From contig NZ_LR656178.1 in assembly GCF_902168435.1 (NCBI RefSeq), positions 1-64,000 on the forward strand: DNA of 64,000 nucleotides, read 5' to 3'. The position numbers and the translations under genes are program-made. Origin of the DNA: Bacillus marasmi. Lineage in GTDB: Bacteria > Bacillota > Bacilli > Bacillales > Cytobacillaceae. Below, piece after piece: positions 43,501-52,060 of the stretch. The notes below the pieces were generated by a model. The model ran no database searches. It was not told the origin of the DNA and worked only from the letters and a program-made list of their open reading frames with translations. Positions within the stretch are counted from its first letter, which is position 1, and the number at the start of each line of letters is the position of its first letter.

Positions 43501-44859
43501 TTATCTAAAGAAGATTTGCACCCAATAATACAGGAACAGTAAGGTGACAAAGGTGCTAATTGGTATAACGATTATTGAAACACTAAGATAATCCTTCCAA
43601 GTTATTTTGATATGGTATTGTTTTAATATGTGCATCCATATTAGCGATGCAAGTGTTCCTATCGGTAGGAGTAGTGAACCGAGGTCGCTGCCAATGATAT
43701 TCGCAAGATAGATGGTTTGCAAGGTTATGGTGTCTAGACCCATTTCTGTTAATGTCATCGTTCCTATCATTAAGGCAGGATGATTGTTAAAGAAATTCGA
43801 TAAAACGGACACTAATCCCCCCATGACAAAGCTAGCATACATTAATCCTTTACTTACTATTGGTTCACAGTATTTGATAAGGAGTTCAGTGAGACCTATA
43901 TTGTGGAGTCCGTATATGATTACGTACATTGAAAAAGCAAAAACGAGTATATGCCACGGGATTTTTTTTATTATATCTGTTGGGGTAATACGGAGCTTAT
44001 ACCAACGCCAGAACAGTAAAATAATGGACCCGCTAACAGCAACAGTTGAAATGGGAATGGATAGAAATGAAGCGACGAATAACAGACAACGAATGAGTAG
44101 AACGAACAGAATGATTTTTAGCATAAATTGTGAACGTTTCTTCTTTATTTCTGCAGAAACCGCCCCATCTTTTAAAGGGTGGAAATGTGATGAAAAAAAG
44201 CTTTCCTCTATATCATAAAAAATATCTGGTAATTTTTGGGGGAGCTTCTTTTTTACCACGAAGAACATCAGCACGGACATAAAGATTAAGCCAAGTGTGG
44301 CTGGTACGAACATCATTTCGGTATAGCGATAGAGGGACATTTCGATAATGTTTAAAGAGATTAAGTTGACAATATTACTGACACCGATTGGAGCACTAGA
44401 GGCAGTAGCTATTAACGCACCGCTTAATAAATATGGAATTTGCTGGTGAAGTTTAAGCCGGAGATTTTTTAATAGCAGAATAAGAATTGGTGTTGTGATT
44501 AATATGCTCCCATCATTATTGAATAATAGTGTCATTAAAAAGCAGAGCAGCTGGATGTACCAATAAAGGCGATACCCAGAACCCTTCGCTATGCGAGCTA
44601 GATTGGCAGCCGACCAGTGGAAAAAGCCAAAGCTTTCAAGGATTACTGCCATCACAATCGTCGCAATAATTGTAATTGATGCTCCACCGATTTTATCAAA
44701 TATATATAATACGTCTCTGTTAGTCACGATTCCAAATAGGTAAATGATTGTGGCTCCGACTGCTGCTGGGTAAGCTTCGTTGATTCCTTTTGGTCTCCAA
44801 AAGATAACAGACATCGTTGCTAGGAATACAACAATTGTGATTCCTATCTGAAATGTCAT
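43501..44859 (-). CDS. ArsB/NhaD-type ion permease
   Basis: The 452-residue protein has about 11 spans and the ion-transporter superfamily repeats [18 protein letters not shown] and [13 protein letters not shown]. This places it among ArsB-like arsenite and NhaD-like cation permeases. The substrate cannot be decided from sequence, and no arsR, arsC or arsA gene is adjacent. The ATG at 44859 is behind AGGAGGGGGAAA. Confidence 0.82.
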   Translation of the reverse strand: MTFQIGITIVVFLATMSVIFWRPKGINEAYPAAVGATIIYLFGIVTNRDVLYIFDKIGGASITIIATIVMAVILESFGFFHWSAANLARIAKGSGYRLYWYIQLLCFLMTLLFNNDGSILITTPILILLLKNLRLKLHQQIPYLLSGALIATASSAPIGVSNIVNLISLNIIEMSLYRYTEMMFVPATLGLIFMSVLMFFVVKKKLPQKLPDIFYDIEESFFSSHFHPLKDGAVSAEIKKKRSQFMLKIILFVLLIRCLLFVASFLSIPISTVAVSGSIILLFWRWYKLRITPTDIIKKIPWHILVFAFSMYVIIYGLHNIGLTELLIKYCEPIVSKGLMYASFVMGGLVSVLSNFFNNHPALMIGTMTLTEMGLDTITLQTIYLANIIGSDLGSLLLPIGTLASLIWMHILKQYHIKITWKDYLSVSIIVIPISTFVTLLFLYYWVQIFFR

Positions 44860-44956
44860 TTTCCCCCTCCTTTCCTGGTTATTCGGCATGGAGCTACTTG
44901 CCACTACATGTCCGTTTGCTAATATATATATTCGTCCACATTATTTTGGAGATAGA

Positions 44957-44996
44957 TTATTGTCTATATTTGTCTAATATGTATGTTTGTCTAATA
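44957..44996. promoter_or_regulatory. TTGTCTA direct repeats upstream of the permease gene
   Basis: TTGTCTAT begins at 44960, and TTTGTCTAATA occurs at 44969-44979 and 44986-44996, the last two 17 bp apart. They lie about 100 bp before the permease start and may bind a regulator. Nothing else is visible in the 340 bp up to the next gene. Confidence 0.4.
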
Positions 44997-45199
44997 GAGA
45001 TACATGCCTTGGTGTGATAGGAGCTAATAGATAGAGGACTTGGGTAGGGGAGGAGGAGATACATATACCTAGAGTAGCTAATCGAAGAGACAACCAACAC
45101 ACAATATTGATTTTATAGAAATTTCTAATTTACATTAAAATCCATTAACGGAATCAATTATAATTATGTAAAAGAATTCTAACGGAGGAACATATATCA

Positions 45200-45685
45200 A
45201 TGGTGAAAATAAGGACAGTTATACCAATTGATTTGGATCAACTTTTAGAAATTGAAAGTTCAGGATTTACAATCGAAGAGGCCGCAACAAAGGAAGCGTT
45301 TGAACAAAGAATCACAAACATAGCAGATAGTTTTTTTGTGGCTGAAGTGGATGGACAGGTGGTAGGGCTCATAAATGGTCCCGTTATAGGGACACCTTTC
45401 ATAACGGATGATCTATTTGCTGAAATCAAAGAAAATCCACCATCTGGGGGACATCAAAGTGTACTTGGACTTGCCGTTCATCCTGATTTTCAAAAACGGG
45501 GAATTGCTTCAGCACTATTAAATTACTTTGAGCAAGTAGCCAGCGCCAAAAGACGCACGACAATCACACTAACTTGCAAGGAAAATTTGATTCATTTCTA
45601 TGAAGAACGCGGTTATCAAAATCATGGAGTTTCAAATTCCGAGCATGGGGGAGTGGTTTGGTATAATATGAGTAAAGCACTTTAG
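45200..45685 (+). CDS. GNAT-family N-acetyltransferase (AANAT-like)
   Basis: The 161-residue single-domain enzyme has FFVAEVDGQVVGLINGP and the acetyl-CoA motif VHPDFQKRGIASALLNYF, followed by FYEERGYQNHG. The acceptor is unknown; the layout is closest to arylalkylamine acetyltransferase-like bacterial GNATs. The ATG is behind ACGGAGGAACATATATCA. Confidence 0.87.
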   Translation: MVKIRTVIPIDLDQLLEIESSGFTIEEAATKEAFEQRITNIADSFFVAEVDGQVVGLINGPVIGTPFITDDLFAEIKENPPSGGHQSVLGLAVHPDFQKRGIASALLNYFEQVASAKRRTTITLTCKENLIHFYEERGYQNHGVSNSEHGGVVWYNMSKAL

Positions 45686-45690
45686 AATTA

Positions 45691-45808
45691 ATTGGTGACA
45701 AAATCCTCCCAAATATGTGGAGAACTGTCATCAATAAGGGATATTGGTAACAAAATGTTCCGTATTTCATAGATAATTGTTATCAAGAAGTGCTATTGGT
45801 AACAAAAC
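45691..45808. repeat. 52-bp tandem hairpin array (array D, GTTACCAAT family)
   Basis: Right arms ATTGGTGACAAAAT, ATTGGTAACAAAAT and ATTGGTAACAAAAC start at 45691, 45743 and 45795, exactly 52 bp apart. The left arms are decayed (CTGTCATCAAT, TTGTTATCAA). This is the same family as array B at 13721, 32 kb away. The rest of the gap before the cbiM leader holds no gene. Confidence 0.9.
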
Positions 45809-45939
45809 ACCTCAAGATATTGAAGTGTTTGTCACCCATAATGTCATGAGACCTCGTTTTCTCTATCGAAAAAGTTTAAGTTCACAATTTTGTCATTTTT
45901 TGTTTTATTACTTCCTTATAGATAGTAATGTTCATTCGA

Positions 45940-46077
45940 TAATCACATTAATTATGCTATGATTAATACATCCTATAGGAATCATGAAGGTTCCTGCAAA
46001 GAAAATCAATTCAATTCAAAATAAACCCATGAAGGGGCTAAGTTTACAAGCTTACCTTTTTTTGGGTTTATTATTTT
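45940..46077 (+). promoter_or_regulatory. Promoter, dyad and terminator-like leader upstream of cbiM
   Basis: A -10-like TATGAT (45958-45963) lies within the inverted repeat TAATCA-N14-TGATTA (45940-45965). Downstream, AGGAA...TTCCT forms a small hairpin. A large hairpin at 46020-46072 (AATAAACCCA/TGGGTTTATT with inner TAAG/CTTA) is followed by ATTTTTG just before the ribosome binding site. This suggests transcription attenuation, perhaps by metal, but no known riboswitch consensus is evident. Confidence 0.55.
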
Positions 46078-46095
46078 TGAGGAGGTTTAGATACT

Positions 46096-47142
46096 ATGCA
46101 TATGGCTGATGCGCTACTTTCACCTACGGTTGGTGGCACAATGCTTGCTGTTACAACTGGGGTTGCAGCTTATTCTATTAAAAAAGTGCAAAAGGATATG
46201 GATGATTCGAAAATACCATTAATGGGTGTAGTTGGCGCATTTGTATTTGCAGCGCAAATGATTAATTTTACGATTCCAGGTACTGGATCAAGTGGTCATA
46301 TCGGTGGTGGGATGCTGTTGGCTATACTGCTTGGACCATATGCCGGTTTTTTGACAATGGCATCCATTCTACTAATTCAAGCATTATTTTTCGGCGATGG
46401 TGGTTTGCTCGCATTTGGCTCAAATGTCTTTAATTTAGGTTTCTATACTTGTTTTTTTACATATCCACTCATATATAAATGGTTTACGCAAAAAGAAATA
46501 ACCTCAAAACGAATCCTCTGGGGAACCATTATCTCAGCAATCGTTGGACTTCAGTTAGGTTCGTTAAGTGTTGTTTTTCAGACGCTTTTATCTGGAAAAA
46601 CAGAGCTGCCTTTTCAAACTTTTCTTTTTCTGATGCAGCCGATTCATCTAGCAATTGGAATTGTTGAAGCGTTAGTTACGGCAGCGGTTGTTACCTTTGT
46701 TTGGAAAGCACGTCCTGAAATATTAGAAAAAGTTGGCTCCGGGCGAGTACTTGGTAATATACCGATGAAGAAAGTATTGATTAGTCTGCTCTTTACAACA
46801 GCCCTTGTTGGTGGAGGCGTATCTTGGTTTGCATCAGCAAATCCTGATGGCTTGGAATGGTCAATCGAAAAAACGGCAGGTAGTGCTGAGATTGAGGCAA
46901 ATGGTTCTATTTACAAGACGCTTTCTGAACTACAAGGTAAAACAGCAATCCTACCTGATTACAGTTTGAAGAAAAGCAAAAGTGAAGACGTTGCTGTGGA
47001 TGAAAATGAGTCATGGCCTTCTGTTAGTGGAGGAACAAGTCTTTCTGGTGTGGTTGGCGGAACATTAACTCTTGGGTTAGCTGTCATAATAGGATTTATT
47101 ATTAATATTGTAAAAAAGAAGAAAAAAAGTACAATACAATAA
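46096..47142 (+). CDS. cbiM: ECF nickel/cobalt transporter CbiM component fused to a PDGLE (CbiN-like) domain
   Basis: The 348-residue membrane protein begins MHMADALL; the N-terminal Met-His forms the metal site in CbiM/NikM proteins. Seven or so spans carry the SGHIGGGMLLAILLGPYAGF core. After residue 230 comes a PDGLE segment (ASANPDGLEWSIEKTAG) and a last span with a basic tail, corresponding to CbiN/NikN fused to the same chain. It is the substrate-specific component of the uptake system. The ATG is behind GAGGAGGTTTAGATACT. Confidence 0.92.
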   Translation: MHMADALLSPTVGGTMLAVTTGVAAYSIKKVQKDMDDSKIPLMGVVGAFVFAAQMINFTIPGTGSSGHIGGGMLLAILLGPYAGFLTMASILLIQALFFGDGGLLAFGSNVFNLGFYTCFFTYPLIYKWFTQKEITSKRILWGTIISAIVGLQLGSLSVVFQTLLSGKTELPFQTFLFLMQPIHLAIGIVEALVTAAVVTFVWKARPEILEKVGSGRVLGNIPMKKVLISLLFTTALVGGGVSWFASANPDGLEWSIEKTAGSAEIEANGSIYKTLSELQGKTAILPDYSLKKSKSEDVAVDENESWPSVSGGTSLSGVVGGTLTLGLAVIIGFIINIVKKKKKSTIQ

Positions 47143-47180
47143 GTTTCTACTGTTGAATCTTTTATTAGGATTGATGAAAA

Positions 47181-47987
47181 ATGGAAAATATCAAAAATAC
47201 TGTATATAACCTACGACTATTGGATGATTTAGCAAAGCAAGATAGTACAATTCACCGGATTCATCCACTCGTGAAGGTGTTAACCACCTTGTTCTTTCTA
47301 GTGATGGTGGTTTCGTTTCAAAAAGCAGAGATTGCGAGGTTGCTACCATTTTTCTTTTATCCAATTATCATCTTTGCGCTCGGTGAGATCCCTGTGGTTC
47401 CGATTTTAAAGCGGGTTCTATTTGTAGCGCCGTTTATAATTGGGATTGGAATTCTCAACCCGGTGTTTGACCAGGAAACAGTTTTATTTTTTGGAAGGGA
47501 AATATCAAACGGTTGGTTCACATTCTTGTCGCTTTGTATTAAAGGCCTACTAACGGTGACAGTTAGTATTTTGCTCATTGCTACAACTGGTATGGACCAA
47601 CTTGCCTCTGCGTTAAGAATGCTGAAAGTTCCAAAAATCTTTGTACTTCAGCTCCTTTTAACGTATCGATATATATCAGTTTTGATTGAAGAGGTTGCTA
47701 GAATGCTGCGTGCATACTCATTGAGAGCACCTAAACAAAAAGGAATCCAAAGACAAGCATGGGGACCGTTTGCTGGGCAGTTAATTTTACGGACATTTGA
47801 CCGTGCCCAGCGAGTATATCAGGCAATGAATCTGCGTGGATTTTCAGGTGAGTATTACTCAGGTAAAACAATGAGGCTTGAAAAGAAAGATTTTACATAT
47901 TTGGCAGGCTGGAGTTTTATGTTTATTTTAGCAAGACTATACAATTTACCAATGTTGCTTGGTTCATTGTTTGCGCGGGGATGGTGA
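47181..47987 (+). CDS. cbiQ: ECF transporter transmembrane component CbiQ
   Basis: The 268-residue T component has about five spans and the two coupling motifs near the C-terminus (ARMLRAYSLRAP and YQAMNLRGFSG, both with the A-x-x-x-RG-like pattern) that contact the ATPase. It links CbiM to CbiO. The start is behind AGGATTGATGAAAA, and the gene ends 5 bp before cbiO. Confidence 0.92.
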   Translation: MENIKNTVYNLRLLDDLAKQDSTIHRIHPLVKVLTTLFFLVMVVSFQKAEIARLLPFFFYPIIIFALGEIPVVPILKRVLFVAPFIIGIGILNPVFDQETVLFFGREISNGWFTFLSLCIKGLLTVTVSILLIATTGMDQLASALRMLKVPKIFVLQLLLTYRYISVLIEEVARMLRAYSLRAPKQKGIQRQAWGPFAGQLILRTFDRAQRVYQAMNLRGFSGEYYSGKTMRLEKKDFTYLAGWSFMFILARLYNLPMLLGSLFARGW

Positions 47988-47992
47988 AATAG

Positions 47993-48748
47993 ATGAGTCA
48001 TCATAAACTTGAAGTTAAGAACGTACAATTTCGTTATCCGGATGGGCACGAAGCGGTGAAGGATATGTCATTTTCAATTTATCACGGCGAGGCAGTTGGA
48101 ATAATCGGAGCAAATGGTGCTGGGAAATCAACACTATTGATGCTGTTGATGGGTGTTCATTTTCCCGAAAGCGGTCAGGTGTTGGTCGGTGATGTTCAAA
48201 TAACGAAGAAAACGCTGCCGATGATTCGACAGCGCCTTGGGATGGTGTTTCAGGACCCTGATGATCAGTTGTTTATGACGTCTGTTTATGATGATGTGGC
48301 ATTTGGTCCAAGAAATAATCAACTCACTGAAGCTGAAGTTGAAAATCGTGTTATGAAAGCTTTAGATTTGGTTGGGATTCCACATTTGCGTGAGCGTGCA
48401 CCGTTTAAATTATCAGGAGGAGAGAAGCGAGCTGCGGCAATTGCAACAGTTCTTTCAATGGAACCGGATATTTTGATAATGGATGAACCATCTTCGGCGC
48501 TTGATCCGAAATCACGTAGGCGGCTCATCAACTTGTTAAATTCATTTGAGCATACGAAAATTATTACAAGTCATGATTTGGATATGGTTTTGGACACGTG
48601 TAATCGGGTGATAGTGATAAAGGATGGGAAGGTAGCAGCTGATGGCAAGACGTTCGATATATTGAGCGATGCAGAATTGCTTGATACTTGTGGACTTGAG
48701 GTACCGCTCGCATTGCAAAATTGTCCTGCATGCGGAGCTTCAAAATAA
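47993..48748 (+). CDS. cbiO: ECF transporter ATPase CbiO
   Basis: The 251-residue ATPase has Walker A (GANGAGKST), Q-loop FQDPDDQLF, signature LSGGEKRAAAIA, Walker B (ILIMDEPSSALD) and H-loop TSHD. The LSGGEKRR-type signature is typical of ECF ATPases. A C-terminal NCPACGASK tail with a CxxC pair is unusual and may bind metal. Confidence 0.93.
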   Translation: MSHHKLEVKNVQFRYPDGHEAVKDMSFSIYHGEAVGIIGANGAGKSTLLMLLMGVHFPESGQVLVGDVQITKKTLPMIRQRLGMVFQDPDDQLFMTSVYDDVAFGPRNNQLTEAEVENRVMKALDLVGIPHLRERAPFKLSGGEKRAAAIATVLSMEPDILIMDEPSSALDPKSRRRLINLLNSFEHTKIITSHDLDMVLDTCNRVIVIKDGKVAADGKTFDILSDAELLDTCGLEVPLALQNCPACGASK

Positions 48749-48855
48749 TAATTTTGTAAAAACAATGACAATCCTCCAGTTTTCAGGGCGTCGAGCCCTA
48801 ATAAGTTCCATTTATATGTATAATAGAGGTGAGCTTATTAGAGTGGAGGGTTAGG

Positions 48856-49269
48856 ATGAGAATTGCTGTGATAGATGGACAAGGTGGAGGAATTGGAAAG
48901 GCAATTGTCGCAAAATTTCGCCAGCATTTTGATGATTCGATCGAAATTGTTGCTCTTGGCACGAATTCTGTTGCAACTTCGCTTATGTTAAAGGCGGGTG
49001 CAAACGAAGGAGCTACTGGTGAAAACGCGATTGTTTACAATGCTCCGAAAGTGGATATTATTCTCGGCACAATTGGCATCATTAGCACCAATGCGTTTCT
49101 TGGTGAACTGACACCAAAAATGGCGAGCGCGATTGCAGAAAGTCCTGCTAAAAAAGTGCTAATTCCCTTAAATCGCTGCAATCTGTTTGTTACCGGCATT
49201 GAAAACAAGCCGCTGCCACATTATATTGATGATGCTGTTGATATTGTAAAAGCTCATAGAGGTGATTAA
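48856..49269 (+). CDS. DUF3842 family protein
   Basis: The 137-residue protein has the DUF3842 pattern: an N-terminal nucleotide-binding-like strand-loop (IAVIDGQGGGIGKAIV), then VALGTNSVATSLMLKAGANEGATGENA and VLIPLNRCNLFVTGIENKPLPHYI. Its function is unknown. The ATG at 48856 follows GGAGGGTTAGG. It lies directly before cooT and after the nickel/cobalt transporter, which suggests a role in metal handling. Confidence 0.87.
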   Translation: MRIAVIDGQGGGIGKAIVAKFRQHFDDSIEIVALGTNSVATSLMLKAGANEGATGENAIVYNAPKVDIILGTIGIISTNAFLGELTPKMASAIAESPAKKVLIPLNRCNLFVTGIENKPLPHYIDDAVDIVKAHRGD

Positions 49270-49270
49270 A

Positions 49271-49462
49271 ATGTGTGAAGCAAACGTGTATGTCCTTGAT
49301 AAGGATGGGAATGAAAAGCTATTGTTGGAATCGGTTGATAAAGTGATTCCAACTGAGGAAGGCTTACTCCTTGAAAATATATTTAGCCAAAGAAAATATA
49401 TTAAAGCAAGTATTAAAGAAATGGCTCTAGTAGAGCATCGAATAGTGCTTGAGGAAAGATAA
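49271..49462 (+). CDS. cooT: CooT-family nickel-binding protein
   Basis: The 63-residue protein begins MCEANVYVL, the CooT signature in which C2 binds nickel at the dimer interface. CooT was defined with carbon monoxide dehydrogenase maturation, but the family is wider. Its position 1 bp after the DUF3842 gene and behind cbiMQO points to nickel rather than cobalt as the transported metal. No CODH, urease or hydrogenase genes are in this window. Confidence 0.88.
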   Translation: MCEANVYVLDKDGNEKLLLESVDKVIPTEEGLLLENIFSQRKYIKASIKEMALVEHRIVLEER

Positions 49463-49469
49463 TAAAATG

Positions 49470-49509
49470 ATGGCCACGTGGTTTTTTTAAACTCTCGTGG
49501 CCATTTTTC
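49470..49509 (+). terminator. Rho-independent terminator
   Basis: The perfect arms ATGGCCACG and CGTGGCCAT are followed by TTTTTC. It ends the metal operon just before the convergent sspH gene. Confidence 0.88.
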
Positions 49510-49523
49510 TATATTTTTGTCTG

Positions 49524-49703
49524 TCAATGCTCGCGTAGACTATCGAAAGAAACCTCTTGCTCATTTTGTGGGTCATTTAATGGATAGATTCTGGCTGTTT
49601 CACTTCTGTCATCAACATGTTGAATATAAATCGGTACACCATTCAAAGATACCTTCACTAACTCTGGTAACTCACAAATCTCCTTCGCTCGTTGAACATT
49701 CAT
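49524..49703 (-). CDS. sspH: H-type small acid-soluble spore protein
   Basis: The 59-residue protein has the SspH signature MNVQRAKEIC, NGVPIYIQHVDD, TARIYPLNDPQ and a VSFDSLREH tail. Such proteins are packed into the spore core during sporulation under sigma-G control. The ATG at 49703 lies behind AAAGGAGGCTGCAGT. The frame on the opposite strand is only its shadow. Confidence 0.93.
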   Translation of the reverse strand: MNVQRAKEICELPELVKVSLNGVPIYIQHVDDRSETARIYPLNDPQNEQEVSFDSLREH

Positions 49704-49874
49704 ACTGCAGCCTCCTTTTTCATCATGACAAATATAATGTACCTCTTATTTGTCGGTGTATTCATTAATCCATAATTAATTAAATTTAGATTTGTAAGTT
49801 GGGATAGAACTAAACTGTCTGCTTTATTTTAGAAAGAATATAGTTCAGTATTGATTTTCATGTAGTTATGAGAA

Positions 49875-50065
49875 AATAGGCGGAGAATCTCCCCTTATTG
49901 TATGTAATAGGGGCTGATTGAGTTGAAATAAGAGGAGAATTTCCTCTTAACTACTCCCACAAAGACGAAATCAAGTGATTTTTATGAAATAAGCGGAAAA
50001 ACTCCCGTTATTCTTAGGGAAATATGGGGATTTCCCAAAATAAACGGAATTCGTCCGCTTATTTT
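49875..50065. repeat. About 52-bp tandem hairpin array (array E, AATAAGCGGA family)
   Basis: Hairpins of the form AATAAGCGGA-N5-TCCGCTTATT occur four times. The T of each AAT lies at 49877, 49929, 49990 and 50041, giving steps of 52, 61 and 51 bp. Arms are imperfect in each copy but changes often keep pairing (AGAGGA/TCCTCT, AACGGA/TCCGCT). It lies in the 560-bp gap between sspH and the next gene; the rest of that gap shows nothing else. Confidence 0.88.
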
Positions 50066-50181
50066 CAAACACAAGGAAATCAAAATTCAGCTTAACAGAC
50101 CCACAGGCAAAAAAATTTGCACATCAATGTGTGATCCGCATTTATTTCAGGGTAGTGGCTATTATAAAAAGGAAAAAAATC

Positions 50182-50222
50182 GAACTATTAGGAATTCCAA
50201 ACTTAGAATTTCCTAATAGTTC
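50182..50222. terminator. Bidirectional terminator
   Basis: GAACTATTAGGAATTC and GAATTTCCTAATAGTTC pair with one bulged base, with A and T runs on both sides. It closes the minus-strand membrane-protein gene. Confidence 0.85.
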
Positions 50223-50264
50223 AATTTTTTGTTTAGCTGAAATACTTATGTCCCAGCCTCAAGT

Positions 50265-50519
50265 TTATGCATCTTTTTCAAGGTTATTCACTTTCCCAAC
50301 CAGACTGTAGGTCAATCGGAATATTGCAGGGATGAAAATAGCCCAAATAATAAGATTAATGATTGTATTCGGATTATAAACAGCCGCTAGTCCCAGTATA
50401 ATAAGGGAGAATACGTAAAAAGCAATCATACCCCAATAGGCAAATCTAAAGTATTTTGATAGAAATGTATTTTCTTTTTTAAATGGTTTGCCAAATAAAA
50501 AATAGATTAATTTTTTCAT
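50265..50519 (-). CDS. Small two-span membrane protein, 84 residues
   Basis: The ATG at 50519 is behind GGGAGGAAATA. A basic N-terminal segment (GKPFKKENTFLSKYFRF) precedes two hydrophobic spans (about 28-48 and 54-72). No family is recognised. Confidence 0.7.
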   Translation of the reverse strand: MKKLIYFLFGKPFKKENTFLSKYFRFAYWGMIAFYVFSLIILGLAAVYNPNTIINLIIWAIFIPAIFRLTYSLVGKVNNLEKDA

Positions 50520-50606
50520 TATTTCCTCCCTAATAATATTTATCCTAATATTTAGAATAATACAAAAACAACCAAAGCGCTATTATTATTTATGTTTGAA
50601 TAAAAA

Positions 50607-50647
50607 AACGCAGGCCTTCCGCTTAATTACGGGAATAGGCCTACGTT
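50607..50647 (-). terminator. Rho-independent terminator
   Basis: AACGCAGGCCT and AGGCCTACGTT pair with one mismatch, plus inner TTCC/GGGAA. On the minus strand a run of seven T follows. It ends the DUF2935 gene. Confidence 0.85.
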
Positions 50648-50680
50648 TGAAAGATTTAAATTGGTATTAATGACAACAAT

Positions 50681-51106
50681 TTATCTTTGATACAAAATCG
50701 TTTGCGCGATACCAATAAAATATTCTGATTCAACGATGATATGGTTCAAAACAGTTTTTGCCGTTGGGTTAGTACTAATAGGGACACTATCCTTCATCAA
50801 CATCCGGCAAAACTCTGTGAATCGTTCACTTTGCTGCAAACAAAAAGTAATGAGTTGCAAAATATCTTGATAAAGGGAGGGGCTTACTTGTCCAGCTGAA
50901 CGATTAACAGTCTCAATATAGCGAACCACTCTCTGATGAGTTTCAGAAAAATCAAGCTCCCATTTTGCTAGTGCATCAACAAATTCCTGTTCTAACCCAG
51001 TTACAAGCTCTCGAATCACGACTGTATGCTCCGATTCTTGGTTCTTCCAAAACTCCGCCTCATCTAGTACACGTAACGGCATCTGATTTCCGTAATAAAA
51101 CTGCAT
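50681..51106 (-). CDS. DUF2935 family protein
   Basis: The 141-residue protein has the DUF2935 pattern RVLDEAEFWKNQESEHTVVIREL and a second helical pair ending LNHIIVESEYFIGIAQTIL. The His and Glu residues in a four-helix arrangement suggest a metal site, but the function is unknown. The ATG is behind GGAGGTGCTTT. Confidence 0.85.
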   Translation of the reverse strand: MQFYYGNQMPLRVLDEAEFWKNQESEHTVVIRELVTGLEQEFVDALAKWELDFSETHQRVVRYIETVNRSAGQVSPSLYQDILQLITFCLQQSERFTEFCRMLMKDSVPISTNPTAKTVLNHIIVESEYFIGIAQTILYQR

Positions 51107-51165
51107 AAAGCACCTCCAAAAGCATTTCTTATTCCATTTTTATTCCAGGAGATGCTTGTGCAGAA

Positions 51166-51492
51166 CTAAGTAATCTTGGAAAGCAAATAACACGCCCCAT
51201 CTTCAGAAAAAAATAAATTCCTTCCATTTGTAAAATTAAAGCTTACTTCCTCTTTGTTAAATACTAATTTTGTTATTTTAATATAATTTTCGAGCAATTC
51301 GTTTGCTGGGTTAAGGACAATGCTATTACAATCTTTAGTCGTAACAAACCCCTTTGGATTCACTCTTCGATCAGGCTTTAATTCCGTGTTCCACTGGTCA
51401 ATGAGGAGAACAGAGTTTGCTGTTTGTTTTACTTTTCTAGTTTGGATGGCCCAGATTTTTCTGCAATTACACCGATGTATTCTAACTTTCAT
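51166..51492 (-). CDS. Protein of unknown function with N-terminal Cys/His motif
   Basis: The 108-residue protein begins MKVRIHRCNCRKIWAIQTRK, with HxCxC close to the start, followed by a beta-rich region with NGRNLFFSEDG near the end. The ATG at 51492 is behind GAAGGGATTGGCG. It may bind metal or nucleic acid; no family is recognised. Confidence 0.6.
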   Translation of the reverse strand: MKVRIHRCNCRKIWAIQTRKVKQTANSVLLIDQWNTELKPDRRVNPKGFVTTKDCNSIVLNPANELLENYIKITKLVFNKEEVSFNFTNGRNLFFSEDGACYLLSKIT

Positions 51493-51750
51493 CGCCAATC
51501 CCTTCCTTCGTTAGATAACATTTATTATTAATATACTGGAACATATTTTGTACTATGAGAGATAAATAACCACATAAAGTTGTTTGGTATCGAAAAAATA
51601 GATACAAAGTGATTAATAGAATCGATAAAGTGAATTTATATTGAAATAACTAAGATTTATAATATTAGAGTATGGATATTTGTTCAACGTAGTAAAATAT
51701 TGGAAAGCAATTTGATGGAGGACGATACTTTTTATTGGAGGGAGAATCCG

Positions 51751-51990
51751 ATGACATTTCAATACAAACCTGATATTACCTATGATGCCGGTCCAACAGG
51801 TTGTGGGGAATTAATTATGAATCTATTTTTAACCATGAAGAAAATGGAAAAAGGACAAATCATTGAGGTGGTCTCGTATGATCCCGGTGCAAGGGAGGAT
51901 CTTCCTGCATGGTGCCGGATGCAGAACAACCCGTTATTAGCCCGTCATGATGTAGGGAAAGTGAGTCACTATTTTATTGAAAAAGGCTAA
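51751..51990 (+). CDS. TusA-like sulfur-carrier protein
   Basis: The 79-residue protein has the TusA fold pattern, with the candidate persulfide Cys at C18 in YDAGPTGCGELIMNL; the usual CPxP is replaced by CGE. A second Cys is in LPAWCRM. It would carry sulfane sulfur. The ATG at 51751 lies behind GGAGGGAGAATCCG. It is the first gene of a four-gene sulfur cluster. Confidence 0.85.
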   Translation: MTFQYKPDITYDAGPTGCGELIMNLFLTMKKMEKGQIIEVVSYDPGAREDLPAWCRMQNNPLLARHDVGKVSHYFIEKG

Positions 51991-52060
51991 TCAAGCCTTT
52001 TACATAAATCTTTTCACCGGAATAACCGGGATGCAAATAACTTTTAGGAGGAATTTTATA

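Noticed and set aside
43501-44859. Arsenic-resistance operon
   Set aside because: Only the ArsB/NhaD-like permease is present; no arsR, arsC or arsA gene is adjacent, so arsenite transport is not claimed.
45960-46090. Cobalamin riboswitch before cbiM
   Set aside because: The conserved B12-box-like sequence is not seen and the leader is too short; only an attenuator-like hairpin can be supported.
49478-49768. Plus-strand frame of 96 codons
   Set aside because: It is antisense to sspH, whose protein is clearly recognisable on the minus strand.
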